Shown here piece after piece: positions 31,182-41,399 of a DNA stretch of 64,000 nucleotides. Numbering within the stretch: position 1 is the stretch's first letter; every line of letters begins with the position of its first letter. The DNA is from Prorocentrum cordatum (taxonomy: Eukaryota > Sar > Dinophyceae > Prorocentrales > Prorocentraceae): contig CAUYUJ010000148.1 in assembly GCA_963575745.1 (NCBI GenBank), forward strand, positions 173,501 to 237,500, in the 5' to 3' direction. The translations under genes and the position numbers were made by a program. The notes below the pieces were generated by a model. The model saw only the letters and a list, made by a program, of their open reading frames with translations, ran no database searches and was not told the DNA's origin.

Positions 31182-31385
31182 GTTCGGGGGCAACTCATGG
31201 GAACCTCCCATGCCATCTTGCTGGCTCTTGCGAATGGGCGCTAACCGACGCTAATCGACGCTAAATCGACACTCGTCAACGCCAAATCGGCGCTCTCTCT
31301 TCGATTACCAATCGCTAGCGCACGCAAATGCACTCTTAACGAAATTATGAGGACATACTACCATCCCGTGATTTGCTACCAAACC
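31182..31385 (+). mobile_element. P3 inverted-repeat element, full copy
   Basis: Starts TTCGGGGGCAACTCATGGGA and ends CCATCCCGTGATTTGCTACC then AAA, a terminal inverted repeat of about 22 bp with mismatches. The interior has CCATCTTGCTGGCTCTTGCG, three CGACGCTAA-like repeats and CGCTAGCGCACGCAAATGCA. Confidence 0.7.
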
Positions 31386-31676
31386 TATTGATAATCGTCT
31401 AGGGCGTCGCTGCGTGACAGGCACCCCCGGGCATTACCCAATCGAAGTTTCACATTGCCACGGCGTGCTAACCCACCCAGCAACTCCCCCGATCGGTCCA
31501 CCTCCCTCGTCGCCCTCCTTCGCCTGGCTCCGCAGCTTCTTCCCGCACTCTCCCTCCAGACATCTGGCGCTTTTCCGGGGCGGCCAACAGGCGACGTGGC
31601 CGTCCACGACAGCAGTGGACAACTGAGGTGCATAAAGAATCGCTTAAACAAAAAAACATAAAATGCTGCTCATCTG
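31386..31676. other. No gene seen
   Basis: Short frames only, GC-rich. Confidence 0.4.
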
Positions 31677-31740
31677 CTGGCCTCCTGCTCCTCCTTTTCC
31701 TCCTTCTCCTCCTCCTCCTCCTCCTCCTCCCTGCTGCTTA
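31677..31740. repeat. TCC triplet tract
   Basis: (TCC)n with CTTCTC variants. A similar shorter tract is at 31944-31970. Confidence 0.85.
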
Positions 31741-32705
31741 GCCCAAGCCCTTGTACCTCTGATGGTATACGGAGGACTGTTGGCGATGATATTGTTGCAG
31801 CGAATCCTGGAAAGAGCCACGAGCACCTCTGCCGACCAGCCCACGCGTCCCTCTGGATGCTCGGCCTTCTTGATTGCTTGCTTGTGACATCTTCTCACCT
31901 CCTCTTCCTTGTCCTCCTACTCCACAATGGATAACATGATCCTCCTCCTTCTCCTCCTCCTTCTCATCCTCTCAACTCGTCCTGCTTGCCTGGTCTTCCT
32001 CCTTCCCATCATCCTCCGACCTTCTCCTCCTCTTCTTAGTGGAAAACAAGTAAGTAAGCATCAATCTGGACTTCTCGGCGCCACTTCCCCAGGGCAACTG
32101 TTCATCCCGAATCGTTATGCCCCGAAGCCAGGCACGGTCGTCCAGAGCAAAACACGGCGACAAACCGGCCATCTGGATGTTCAGGGCCCCGTAAGCCCGG
32201 AAACGCTAGACCAGGACATCCAACACCCCTCGAAACCAATTTGTTCTCAGACGCCACCACAGAACAAAAAAGGTGCACTTCAACAATCCAGGAACCAGCG
32301 TGGGCAAGGCACAAGAAGCCTGCCCCTCCCCCCCCTGGACCCAGACACAGACCCGAATCCTGCCTGCAGCGCAGCAACAAAAACATGCACTGGACGACCA
32401 AACCTGACTCTGCAGAACGGGTGTCGTTTCCCTAACTTGCCACTGTCCTGCTAAGTCCGTGATGTGGTCCCCGGGGGCATGATATGCTTTCGAGGCGCCA
32501 TCTTCGGCGCCTGCCACTACTCCCACTCGGTCCTTCTCCTGCTCCTGCTCCCCCTCTTGGCCGAGGCGACGAGGGGCCCAGGCCCCTGGTGGCCATCAGG
32601 AAAACATAACAAAGGCACGCATTCCTTTGGCATCGGGCCCTGGACGGCCCTGGGGCGCTCCCCCCGAGACCAGCTCCTCTCGAGCCGTTGCTTGAGGGCC
32701 CTGGG
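31741..32705. other. No confident gene
   Basis: A 181-residue plus frame (31909-32454) begins in a CTC tract that reads as poly-Leu and then becomes Pro/Ser/Thr-rich. No recognisable domain; probably not coding. Confidence 0.35.
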
Positions 32706-32830
32706 GCCCAAGCAGGATGAGCGCACACAAAAGTGTCGAACCTCCACTCTCCTCCTCGACCATCGATCCTCGATTCTCGAACCTCCTCTTCGAGCCTCGT
32801 CCTCATCCTCCTCCTCCTCGATCCTCGAGC
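32706..32830 (+). repeat. Duplicated CTCCTCGATCC-rich segment, copy 1
   Basis: AGCGCACACAAAAGTGTCGA then ACCTCCACTCTCCTCCTCGA is repeated at 33287-33400 with few changes, followed in both by CGATCCTCGATTCTCGA-like words. The two lie about 590 bp apart. Confidence 0.65.
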
Positions 32831-33286
32831 CCCAGAAACCGAAAACGGAAGACCAAGAATCTCAGGACCCATGTCCTGCAGGACTGAAGAGCGACGGGGG
32901 ACCAGGAAGGAGCTAGAGGAAGCCCCGCCATCGGGCGTGCGGTAACGGGGGGTAACCTGAATAAGGGGTTCTGAGGGGGGCCCTGAACTGGCCCTTGAGG
33001 GCCCTTCTCTTCACCACCTATGTAAATTACTCTCCCATTACCACCCGCCCGAATGTTTCCAGCTGTTTCCGACATCCCGGGTAGGCTACCGACGTCCCTG
33101 GCTGATCCTGCGAGGCCATGGCCTTGAAAAGGCCCAGGCCGATGCCCGCAGGAGCGTTCAGTTTCGCTCCTGTCCGTTCCTGGGCCCACGTTCCAGGACC
33201 CCCAGTAGCACCCGCTGGACCCCCGAGGTCTCCTCAAGAGGCCTCTGGTCTCCAGAGGCCTCCTGAGGCTTCTGCAAGTCTGCCGA
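32831..33286. other. No gene seen
   Basis: GC-rich spacer between the two duplicated segments. Short frames only. Confidence 0.35.
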
Positions 33287-33460
33287 GGCCCAAGAGGGGA
33301 CGAGAGCACACAAAAACGTCGAACCTCCATGCTCCTCCTCGATCCTCGATCCTCATCCTCCTCCTCGATCCTCCCCTTCGAGCCTCCTCCTCCTCCTCCG
33401 CCTCGATCCTTGAGCCTCGGGCCTCAAGCCTCAAGCCTCGATCCTCCTCCTCTGCACAGC
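33287..33460 (+). repeat. Duplicated CTCCTCGATCC-rich segment, copy 2
   Basis: AGAGCACACAAAAACGTCGA then ACCTCCATGCTCCTCCTCGA matches copy 1. Longer tail of CTCGATCC, CTTGAGCCTCGGGCC and CAAGCCTCAAGCCTCGA words. Confidence 0.65.
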
Positions 33461-33614
33461 TCCGAGGCTGGAGCGATGGGCAGGGGGCAGGGGTCTCCGT
33501 GCCGGCGCGCTGCTGCCTCAGGGACGTCCTGGCCTGCTCGTCGCCTGCGGGGTCGCCGGAGGGAAGGGCTCTGGGCGCCCTGGGCCTCCTCGCCGGCAGG
33601 GGATGCGTCAACCC

Positions 33615-33770
33615 CTATCCCAGGCGTCGTGGGGCTTCCGAAAATTTCGGAAGCCCACAATTGCTGGTCCATTTCGGACCCACATGGACAAGCAACTGTG
33701 GGCCCAAACCCTGGGATATACGATGGGAGGCGTCCATCCTCGATAGGGGTGCGTCTGGATAGCCCCTTAT
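33615..33770. repeat. Nested inverted repeats around a 25-nt palindrome
   Basis: GGGCTTCCGAAA, one A, then TTTCGGAAGCCC (33632-33656) is a perfect palindrome. Outside it, ACCCCTATCCCAGG (33611-33624) is answered by CCTGGGATAT (about 33709) and CGATAGGGGTG (about 33740). AATTGCTGGTCCA and TGGACAAGCAACTG form a further stem. Several alternative hairpins are possible. Confidence 0.6.
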
Positions 33771-34429
33771 GGGGGAGAAAAGATCGCCTGCGACTCTCCT
33801 GGAAACCCACAGTGAACGTACGCGCCCACCCACGTGCATGAACACGGCCCCGTGGTCCGCGAGACCAGCCGCGTGATACGAAGGTTCGCGTAATGAATAC
33901 TCTCGGAAACAACGTGTATTGATGTACGCGTACATCATTGTTTCGCTCCTCTCGGGTGCTGCCCCCCCTCTGCGCGTGGCCTGGCCAAATGTGCCCCCCA
34001 AGATGTGCAAGGAGAAGCCCGGCCTCCAGGGGGCCTCTCGCGAGGCCCAGAGGGCCAGAGGGGCTCCAGCACGGAACGACGAAAAGCTGGGGGGCACCCT
34101 GGCCAGCGACGCCATTAGCAACCCCCGATCCTCGGCAGCGGAAAACAACAGTGTGGACACGACGTCCAGTTGCCCAAGTGTTTTGATAATAATGCTACGG
34201 CTATGAACCTAAACACAAGACAGGAATACGCCTCACGTCCACTACACGGGGGAACCACAACATCTCGTCAAACGAATTCTTCCCTCAGTCTCACACTCGT
34301 CGAACACTCGGCCCGAGATCATCACACTTCTCAGGCAGGCCGCGCGGGCCCGCGCTCTGACGCCCGCCCCCACCGGCCGGCAAGCTGAGGGTGAGAACGG
34401 CACCGACGGTCAGGGAACCGTGGCAGAGG
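33771..34429. other. No gene seen
   Basis: GC-rich, short frames on both strands, no repeat family recognised. Confidence 0.4.
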
Positions 34430-34800
34430 AAGACGCCCCAGGGCCTCCCTCTCTCCCTCACTCCCTCCCTCCCCCTCCCCCCCTCCTCTCCCTCGCTCCG
34501 TCCTCCCTCCCCCCTCCCTCCCTTCCTTCGTCCTCCCTGACGTTGGGCAGACATCGAAAACAGGCCTTTTGCGTTCCCCGAGGGAATGGACGCGCAAACT
34601 TGTGCGGACGCAAGAGATGCTCTCCTCCCTCCCTCCCTCCCTCCCTCCCTCCCTCCCCCTTCCTCCCTCCCTCCTGCTCCTCCTCCTCCTCCTCCTCCTC
34701 CTCCTTCTTCTCCTCCTCCTTCTCCACCTCCTCCTTCTCCTCCTCCTTCTCCACCTCCTCCTCCTCCTCATCCTCCTCCTCCTCCTCCTCCTCCTCCCTT
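34430..34800. repeat. CCCT and TCC repeat tract
   Basis: CCCTC-type runs at 34440-34545 and 34620-34670, then (TCC)n with TTC interruptions at 34674-34796. The minus strand reads poly-Glu/Arg; not a gene. Confidence 0.9.
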
Positions 34801-35259
34801 CGCGCCGCGCGTGGCCGGGCGCGCTGCAGGTTGGACGCCAGCGCAACGCCTCAGCGCTCAGCGTCGACTCCATAGGAGCGACCACGGCCGCTCAGTGATG
34901 CTCACTCCCAAGGGTGAGGTCAGGTAGGGGCGCTTGGGGGCCACGTGTCTCCTGCTGCTGACTCGACTAGGCCGCTGCAGGAGGAATATGGATTCGGGGA
35001 ACCCGCCAGTTTGGTCTTGGTTCGGGCATATACTCCCGAGGGCGGATTTGGACGGAAAATAGAGCATACCCAAAATATGCAACAAAACAGCTATCAAAAA
35101 TACTTAACAAATTGTCCACTTACAATTTTTCCTATTTTTGAACATTCTTCCTGTAGAGGGACACGCCAAACTTCAGATTAGTCAGGAGCTGCCTGAAGGC
35201 GCGCCGCGCAAGGAGCTTAGGCGGCTGCTGCGTCAGCGGGGGTGACCAGAAATACGATA
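34801..35259. other. No gene seen
   Basis: Becomes AT-richer at 35050-35180. No domain or repeat recognised. Confidence 0.4.
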
Positions 35260-35455
35260 CGTAAACGAGAGGGGGAGGGAGGGGGGGGGGAGGGCGCCAG
35301 CTGTGCGTGCGCCCCTCGCCCCCAGGGGTGCGGGGGAGGAGGAGGAGGGTGAGGAGGAGGAGGAGGAGGAGGAGGAGGAGGAGGAGGAGGGGGACCACTG
35401 CAAAGCAGGAGGAGGAGGAGGAGGAGGAGGACGAGGAGGACGAGAATGACCGCTG
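35260..35455. repeat. GGA triplet tract
   Basis: G-rich run at 35270-35295, then (GGA)n at 35333-35391 and 35408-35435. Confidence 0.9.
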
Positions 35456-36180
35456 CAAAGCCAAGACGCCGCATCAACAGTGTTGCAACCACCCTTCCTC
35501 CAAACTCCCTTTTCATAGGTCCCTGCAAGAATTCATTTTCGGTGTGGGAAGCGCCCCATTGGAAGACAACCGTCTGAGAGTCCATTCCTGGGACATCAAC
35601 GCAGACAATCAACGTTACTGCTGCGTCCTGACAATCTTTAATCGTGCCAAAACCTAATTCCTGGGACTTCAACTCCTGTCCCTCCCCTTTTTGCTCTCCC
35701 CGGGGGGGCGAGACCCACCACCACCAACAACACCAGGGAGTGCGGAGTTTGCGGATGCACGCGATGCCTGTGTACTGGATGCCCAGCGCAGGCGCTCAAG
35801 AGAATAATTCTCAACCACCATTCAAGACGAACACAAGATGAAGAACAGATGTATGATAACAAATCGAGAATCCATGAGAGCCGGCGAATCTGGATCATGT
35901 ATCAGGCGTGCCAGAACGCTCTGAGAGCGCTCCGGAACAGTCTGGAGCATTGTGCCATCATTCTAGGCCTGCCTGAACCCACGGCCCCATCTGCCCCCCC
36001 TTTCCAGGTGAGGGTGCAACAAAATCCTTCGGGAGACCAGGGCTGTCCTACCCACCCGCCCAGGTCATTGCGCCGCACCTGCCAGTACTGGCAGTCTGCC
36101 CTGTTGCAGGCAAGAGCGCAACACTGTTGTCTCACCTGCGACGCCCAGTAGTCGCGCAGTGACTATCAACGAGGCGTTTA
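35456..36180. other. No confident gene
   Basis: A minus frame (to 35672, MKSQELGFGTIKDCQD start) runs into the poly-Leu GGA tract and a plus frame covers 35849-36151 (100 residues). Neither is recognised. A perfect 16-bp palindrome CTGCCAGTACTGGCAG lies at about 36079-36094. Confidence 0.35.
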
Positions 36181-36420
36181 GGTCTCCGGAGGTCCCTGAA
36201 GGTCCCTGGATCCCCTGAGGTCCCTGGCGGCCCTCCAGAGAGTTCCAGACGAAACATCAACGTTCAAACGCCTCGAGCTGCCCCTGCTTCCCCTGCCTCT
36301 CCCGTCCTCTGCCTCCTGCTCCTCCTCCACCTTCGCTGCTGCTCCTCCTCCTCCTCCTCCTCCTCCCCCTCCTCCTGTCCTCCTCCTCCTCGTCCTCCTC
36401 ATCCTCCTCCTCGTCCTATC
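36181..36420. repeat. GGTCCCTGA short repeats followed by TCC tract
   Basis: GGTCCCTG occurs three to four times at 36181-36230 with spacing of about 10-18 bp; (TCC)n covers 36340-36415. Confidence 0.7.
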
Positions 36421-36837
36421 GAACAGCGTAATTAGGCGGCACCGACCGTAAGGCCTTCACCGATAGCGCTCAAACCCCCCCTCCCGTGTGTTCTTCTTTT
36501 CCTTCGCTCCTCATCCTCCCTCCTCCATGCTGTGCATGCAGTGTTGAATTTATTTTCCCCGCCCACGCGCTGGACGGCGCATGGCTTTGAGCGGGTGAGA
36601 TCAAAAACCTCGAGCCTCGAGGATTTCCTTTGGGCTCGAGCCACTTTCGCAGTGGGACTCATCCGAGAGCGGCCAGATCCACAGCCACCTGGGAGGCTCG
36701 CCTGCCCCGTGGCGCGGGGGAGGGCAGGGCGGGGGACGAGGTCGGCGGTGGGCAAACCTCCCCTTTAGTAAACCTCCCCTTCGTAAAAACAGCCTAGGGA
36801 CCGACACCGACGGACCTGGACCCGCAAAATAACAGCC
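36421..36837. other. No gene seen
   Basis: Mixed GC-rich sequence; only short frames. Confidence 0.4.
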
Positions 36838-37030
36838 GCGACGCCCTCTCGGCGTCGTGTCGACTGGCGGCGACCCCGCCGCCGGCGCTCAACGTTGAAC
36901 GCCGCCGGCGACCAGGAATCGGTCGATGTTGAACGATCTGACGATCCGGAAACAGCCGATCGTGAAAGGTTGAGAACAATCCCCTCTGTGTCAGGGTCCA
37001 ACGCCAGGGTCGACACGACACGAACCTGCT
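36838..37030 (+). mobile_element. P2 inverted-repeat element
   Basis: Left arm GCGTCGTGTCGACTGGCGGC pairs with right arm GGGTCGACACGACACGAACC. The centre is CTCAACGTTGAACG followed by AATCGGTCGATGTTGAACGA. Same order as 2464-2654. Confidence 0.7.
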
Positions 37031-37077
37031 TGCCCGAAGAACAAGAGGAATGGAAACTAAGAGGGGATGATGAGTGA

Positions 37078-37400
37078 GGGGAGGAGGGAAAGGAGGAGAA
37101 AGAGGAAGAGGAAGAGGAGGAGGAGGAGGAGGAAGAGGAGGAGGAGGAGGAGGAGGAGGAGGAAGAGGAGGAGGAGGGGACATGCGAGGGGCAACATATG
37201 GGAGAAGGAGGCGGACGAGGAGGGGATGAGAAGGGGAACGAGGAGGGCGAGGGGGACGAGGAGGAAGAGAGCAGAGAGGGAGAGGGATGGATGATACAGA
37301 CAAGGAGGGGGAGGAGAAGGAGGAGGGCAAGGATGGAAGGAGGAGAGCGGGAGGAGGAAGATGCGGTGGAATGGAGGAGGCGCAGGCGAAAGGGGAGCAG
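37078..37400. repeat. GGA/GAG purine triplet tract
   Basis: More than 300 bp of almost pure purine on the plus strand, densest at 37085-37175. The minus strand reads poly-Ser/Pro/Leu; not coding. Confidence 0.9.
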
Positions 37401-37782
37401 ACGCACGAGGTGGGATGAGGAGGCAAAAACATGTTTCTCCTCCTCATCCTCATCCTCATTCAGTGCCTCGCTGCGGCCTTCGTGCTTCGGTGCCGTCGGG
37501 AAGAAGGGAGGGACGACGAGACGAAGGGGTCCGGGTGCTCGACGCCTCCCTCCCTGGGCGGACCTCCACGGTCGTCCGCCTCAATCTTGCCCGCTCTCCC
37601 GTCTTCCCTGGCGGGGTGTTCTCGAGGAGGCGGCGCGCGCGGGGGGGGGGAGCCTTCGGGGAGGGCGGGCGGGCTTCTGAGAAGGCGGCGGGTGGCTTCT
37701 CGGGAGCCCGACCGGCTCCTCAAAGTCCCTCCAGGCTCGTGTTGTCCCCCATCGCGCTGGAGGACCTGAACCAACAAAGAAT
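37401..37782. other. No gene seen
   Basis: GC-rich. GGGCTTCTGAGAAGGCGG at about 37671-37688 repeats the mini-palindrome seen at 4945-5078. Confidence 0.4.
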
Positions 37783-37888
37783 GTCGAGCACCCAGGAAGT
37801 ATCGAAACAGTGTCGAACGAATATCGCTTCCCAGAGCCCGACACGTGAAAACCCTCCAGTTTCGGAACAGTCTTGGTGCTCGAAATTC
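37783..37888 (+). mobile_element. P6 inverted-repeat element
   Basis: Ends are TGTCGAGCACCCAGG and CTTGGTGCTCGAA, an imperfect inverted repeat. Contains GTGTCGAACGAATATCGC, TTCCCAGAGCCCGACA and CCCTCCAGTTTCGGAACAG, parallel to 11364-11495. Confidence 0.65.
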
Positions 37889-38529
37889 TTTCTGATGGTT
37901 CAGGCTAAAGTAGGTTGGAACATCATAACCCCAGGCCTTTCCTCGAAGGCCACTGCCTGCTGAGAGGCCCCCCCGCCTTCCTTGAAGGCCGCCCCCCTCG
38001 CGCCCGCCCCACTGCGCGCGGCGCCAGGTTCTCACCATGTGCGCGTCTTCCTCCTCTGCATCCCCCCTCTCCGTTGTTAAAATGGCAATAGCACAATAGC
38101 ACCCTGGGTGATCTCTCGCGAAGCATGCTTGCTCAGAGGGTGCCTGTGCCAAGAGACACGCGGGCTGAATAGCCTTGCCCACTCTGGTTCCCCGAGGAGT
38201 CCCCGCTGCTGGCGTTGTGCCAGGGAAGATCTTGTAGTCCGCTTTGAAAGACAGAAGCAGTGCTGTACTCCTCGACGATTCTCGCCTGGAGAAACTATGC
38301 TGGCTTTCCTGGGCTCCTTTCCCTCTCTCCAATCGTTCCTTTCCTTCGGGCCCCTCGACCGCTCCTGGGCCCGTGCCTGCTGCTTGTGTGCGTGTGTGGG
38401 CCTGGGCACTCGGACAGAGGCCGATCCTGATTTTGTAACTTCTGCATGCGGGCCACATGTATATCCGTGTCCACTGCAACTTGGAGTTTTGGGTCCCCTT
38501 CCCCAAGACACCTGGGGCGTAGTGGACAT
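37889..38529. other. No gene seen
   Basis: Long minus frame (348 residues to 37460) crosses P6 and GC-rich DNA and is not accepted as a gene. Confidence 0.4.
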
Positions 38530-38655
38530 GGATGAAAATTTTGCCCCTAGAGGCTATAGATGTTCATACATATTCACTGCGCTTCGGCCTGGTGGTGTCC
38601 CCTCCCAGAAAAATCCATGACGCAGTGAATATGGATGCAAATCTTGCCCGCACTG
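38530..38655. repeat. Inverted and direct repeat pair
   Basis: CATATTCACTGCG (38570-38582) has its exact complement CGCAGTGAATATG at 38621-38633. In addition ATGGATGAAAATTTTGCCCC and ATGGATGCAAATCTTGCCCG form a direct repeat on either side. Confidence 0.6.
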
Positions 38656-39179
38656 CACCCCTTCATCCCCATCGGAGGCGTTCTGAGGGAAACGAGTACT
38701 CGACACCAGGGCTTTCCTCGGGACCACCTCGTGCGTCCCGAACGTCGTCATGTGACGGCCCCGGGGCCCCGTGGGGGGCCCCAGCGGCAGGAGACCGGCC
38801 CAGCACACCACGCACCCCTTCCCTTCCGGACCCCCTCGTCCTCCATGCCCGCTTCGAGGCAGGGCTCGCCCGGGGCTCCCCCTGCGCCCACTCGGCGTGC
38901 GAGCCCCTCCGGCCGCCGTGTGGGCTCAAGATCGAGCCTGCCTGGGGGCCGAACGGGCTGGCGGCCGAGCGGACCGGGCCCCGATGGGGGCCTCAGGAGG
39001 GCACCCTCGGGGGACCCGCAGGGGCCGAGGCGTGCCGCGAGCGACGGGGCCCGTGCACGCTCGCGCGGAGGGGGCGCGGGCGCGCAGTGCGGAAGGAGCG
39101 CGGGGAGGCGCCCTTTGGCACCGCAGGATCGTGGCCACCCGCAGCTTCGCCGCCGCCACCGTGAAGGAAAACCGTCAGT
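38656..39179. other. No gene seen
   Basis: Very GC-rich with long frames in all registers. GGCCCCGGGGCCCCGTGGGG lies at about 38757. Confidence 0.4.
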
Positions 39180-39440
39180 CTGCCTGGTCCGTGGGGCGGC
39201 GCCGGCCCCGGCGTCGGATCGGCCGGCGCACCGAGTCGGTCCAGACATCGGATCGCAGGCATCGGAGGAAGTCTGTGGTGGGATCCGAAGGGCAAGCATC
39301 GGCAAGGCCGACGCCAGATCGCTTCGGAAGCAATGAAGCCATTAGTAAGGGCTTCCCGACGTCTTCTGACCGTCGGCTGGCGCTGGATATTCCACGGCCT
39401 GGTTATCTCTGGAGAGTCTTTGATTCGGCAGAACTGTTCG
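39180..39440. repeat. GATCGG-rich patch
   Basis: GTCGGATCGGCCGGCGCACC, GACATCGGATCGCAGGCATC and similar words as in 24480-25005. Confidence 0.45.
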
Positions 39441-41110
39441 ATCGGCTTGCATGGGGATTGATCGATGTATCTACATTTATCCCCACAAGATGATTGGACA
39501 AGAACTGCCAAGCCACAAGAGACTTGTAGGCCAAAGCGCGCCGCCACAGCGATGACGGCAACGCGGCGGCGGCGACAACGAGAGACGGGAAACAAAAGCC
39601 TCTCACAATGCACACAACGGAAACCGACACGCAAATGCATGCATGTGTGTGGCGCTTGTGCTGTGCTCGCGCTCCAAACCTCGTAAACAACGAACGTGCA
39701 AGATGGACGTCAAACTGTCATTCCATAAACAGTATGGATGCACATCAAGCTGTCAAAGCGGCCGACTGCCTCGATAGTGCTCGGTCGAACCCGCATGCGG
39801 CTGAGCCCAGTCGTCTGGATCCTGTGCGCGCCGCTTTTCTCTGGGGGAGGCGGAGCACCACGGCAATGTTTGGATTGGAGCGGGCGCGGCAGAATGGTCC
39901 TGGTGTCGGGCGTCAGTGGTGGGTACCAATGGAGACACAGTCACTGCAGGAACACCAGCGTCTGACTTCAAACAGACTGCTCCCCGAATGACCTGTCGAA
40001 CGGCACCTTGTGAACGTCGCCGGTCTCTGGCAGAGACACAGGAGGGGGGCACGACGTCAACACGCTCGCCGCAGAGTGGAGTACAGAATCGGCGGTCAAC
40101 TCTTAATGGCAATCCGATTGCCAACCATATCCGAAACAGAAAATCTGCTGGCATGAACCTCAATTCAGCCATTCTGAGATTTGACGCTCGACAATCGTGG
40201 TGTGTCAATTCCTCAATACGACACAGAGTCCACAACGCTATTACTGGTCGTCGAACCCATAAGCGTCCAGCAATGACAGGGTATCCGAGGAGCGCAGGTT
40301 TCGCAGAAAGCCCGAGCAAGCTACAAACGCCGCAGACGTGGCAGCGGCTTGCAGCACAGAACGCGCAGCACGTCAACGGCTGCCAGCTGATGATGTCAGA
40401 CCTGACTGCGCCAGCCCCCCCACGCGGCTCCGCGGGCATGCTGCGCGCGGCAACCCGTACGGCCCGCGCGCAAGCGGGCAGACCCGACTAGCTTGCGCGC
40501 CTCGCCGCTGGAGACGTACACCACGCGCCCACCCTCCCACCCCCCTGCTCCACCACGGGGCCCCAGAAGGACGTCCGCGCCACACGCAGACGGATCTGCT
40601 CCCAATTCGCGAGGCCGCCCTCACGACATGAATAATAGCGTGAATCGTCCTATCTTCGTTTCCCCTTCGACCCTCCTCAACCTTCCTTGAGATCCGACGA
40701 CACGGACAAAAATACAACATCGTAAATCAAAAAGACCGAAGCCCTGGACCTCATCTCTCTGACGCAATGTTCGAGCCAGATCAATCGGTGAGGGTCTCCG
40801 GGCCCGATACAAAGCAACATTGCCCGTTGGAAATGACATGCGACGCTGGGATTCCAGGGTTCAATACCGACCGAAACGGTGGACAAGATCCCCTCACGCC
40901 CAGAGGGGGAACCCGCCATATCGACTGTCTCTCGAGGAGTAGCGCTGAAACTGCCGGCCCACCCAAAGATAATAAGGAGCATAACTCCTCCCATTCCAAC
41001 TAATATGCACTTTCGCACTGCCGTTGACCACGACTGTGACAGGCCTGCACGCAAAACCCGCCGTGAAGATCAATCAATGAGAGCCTGGGTCGCTAGACAC
41101 TTAACAGGCG
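39441..41110. other. No confident gene; unidentified 228-residue minus frame
   Basis: The minus strand is open at 39753-40439 (228 residues, Cys-rich start with CCAFCAASRCHVCGVC) and the plus strand at 39916-40491 (191 residues). Balanced composition makes either less trivial than the GC-driven frames, but no family is recognised. 40740-41100 is also AT-richer with short frames. Confidence 0.3.
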
Positions 41111-41117
41111 AAACACT

Positions 41118-41265
41118 TTACAAAATGATGCTTCCGCTATCTGGGACGTCTGTCACAACGAAGCTGGAAAATTTGACACCCATACGGCGCCACGTGGGGG
41201 TGTAAACTTTTCCAGCCGCCACGGGAGAGCCGTCCCCGATGGCAGAACAGGCTCTCTCCATCCCT
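41118..41265. repeat. Single-copy long hairpin
   Basis: GCTGGAAAATTTGACACCC (41162-41180) pairs with GGGTGTAAACTTTTCCAGC (41198-41216) with two mismatches. Outer stretches TGGGACGTCT and GGAGAGCCGTCCCCG extend the stem with gaps to a total arm of about 50 bp. Fold-back type; no second copy seen. Confidence 0.6.
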
Positions 41266-41289
41266 CCTTTTGTGATGGATCATCGTTTT

Positions 41290-41340
41290 GAATCACTCCT
41301 CCTCCTCCTCCTCCTTCTCCTCCTCCCGCCTCCCACTCCA
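41290..41340. repeat. CTC triplet tract
   Basis: (CTC)n at 41297-41327 with flanking C-rich words. Confidence 0.8.
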
Positions 41341-41399
41341 CTTTCTTCCCTATGCCCTCCGCAACCCTTCCCTTCCTTGCCTCTACTCTTCGCATGTTT

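Noticed and set aside
32710-33460. Duplicated segment as coding gene family
   Set aside because: The duplicated part is CTC/CGATCC low-complexity DNA with no conserved frame between the copies.
34569-34927. Poly-Leu, poly-Pro and poly-Ser frames in CTC/TCC tracts
   Set aside because: Low-complexity triplet repeat translations; the same applies to GGA tracts at 14286, 35260, 37078 and 50415 and the GA tract at 52418.
37460-38506. A 348-codon minus-strand frame
   Set aside because: It crosses the P6 element and GC-rich sequence; a real exon would not be expected to read through a mobile element.
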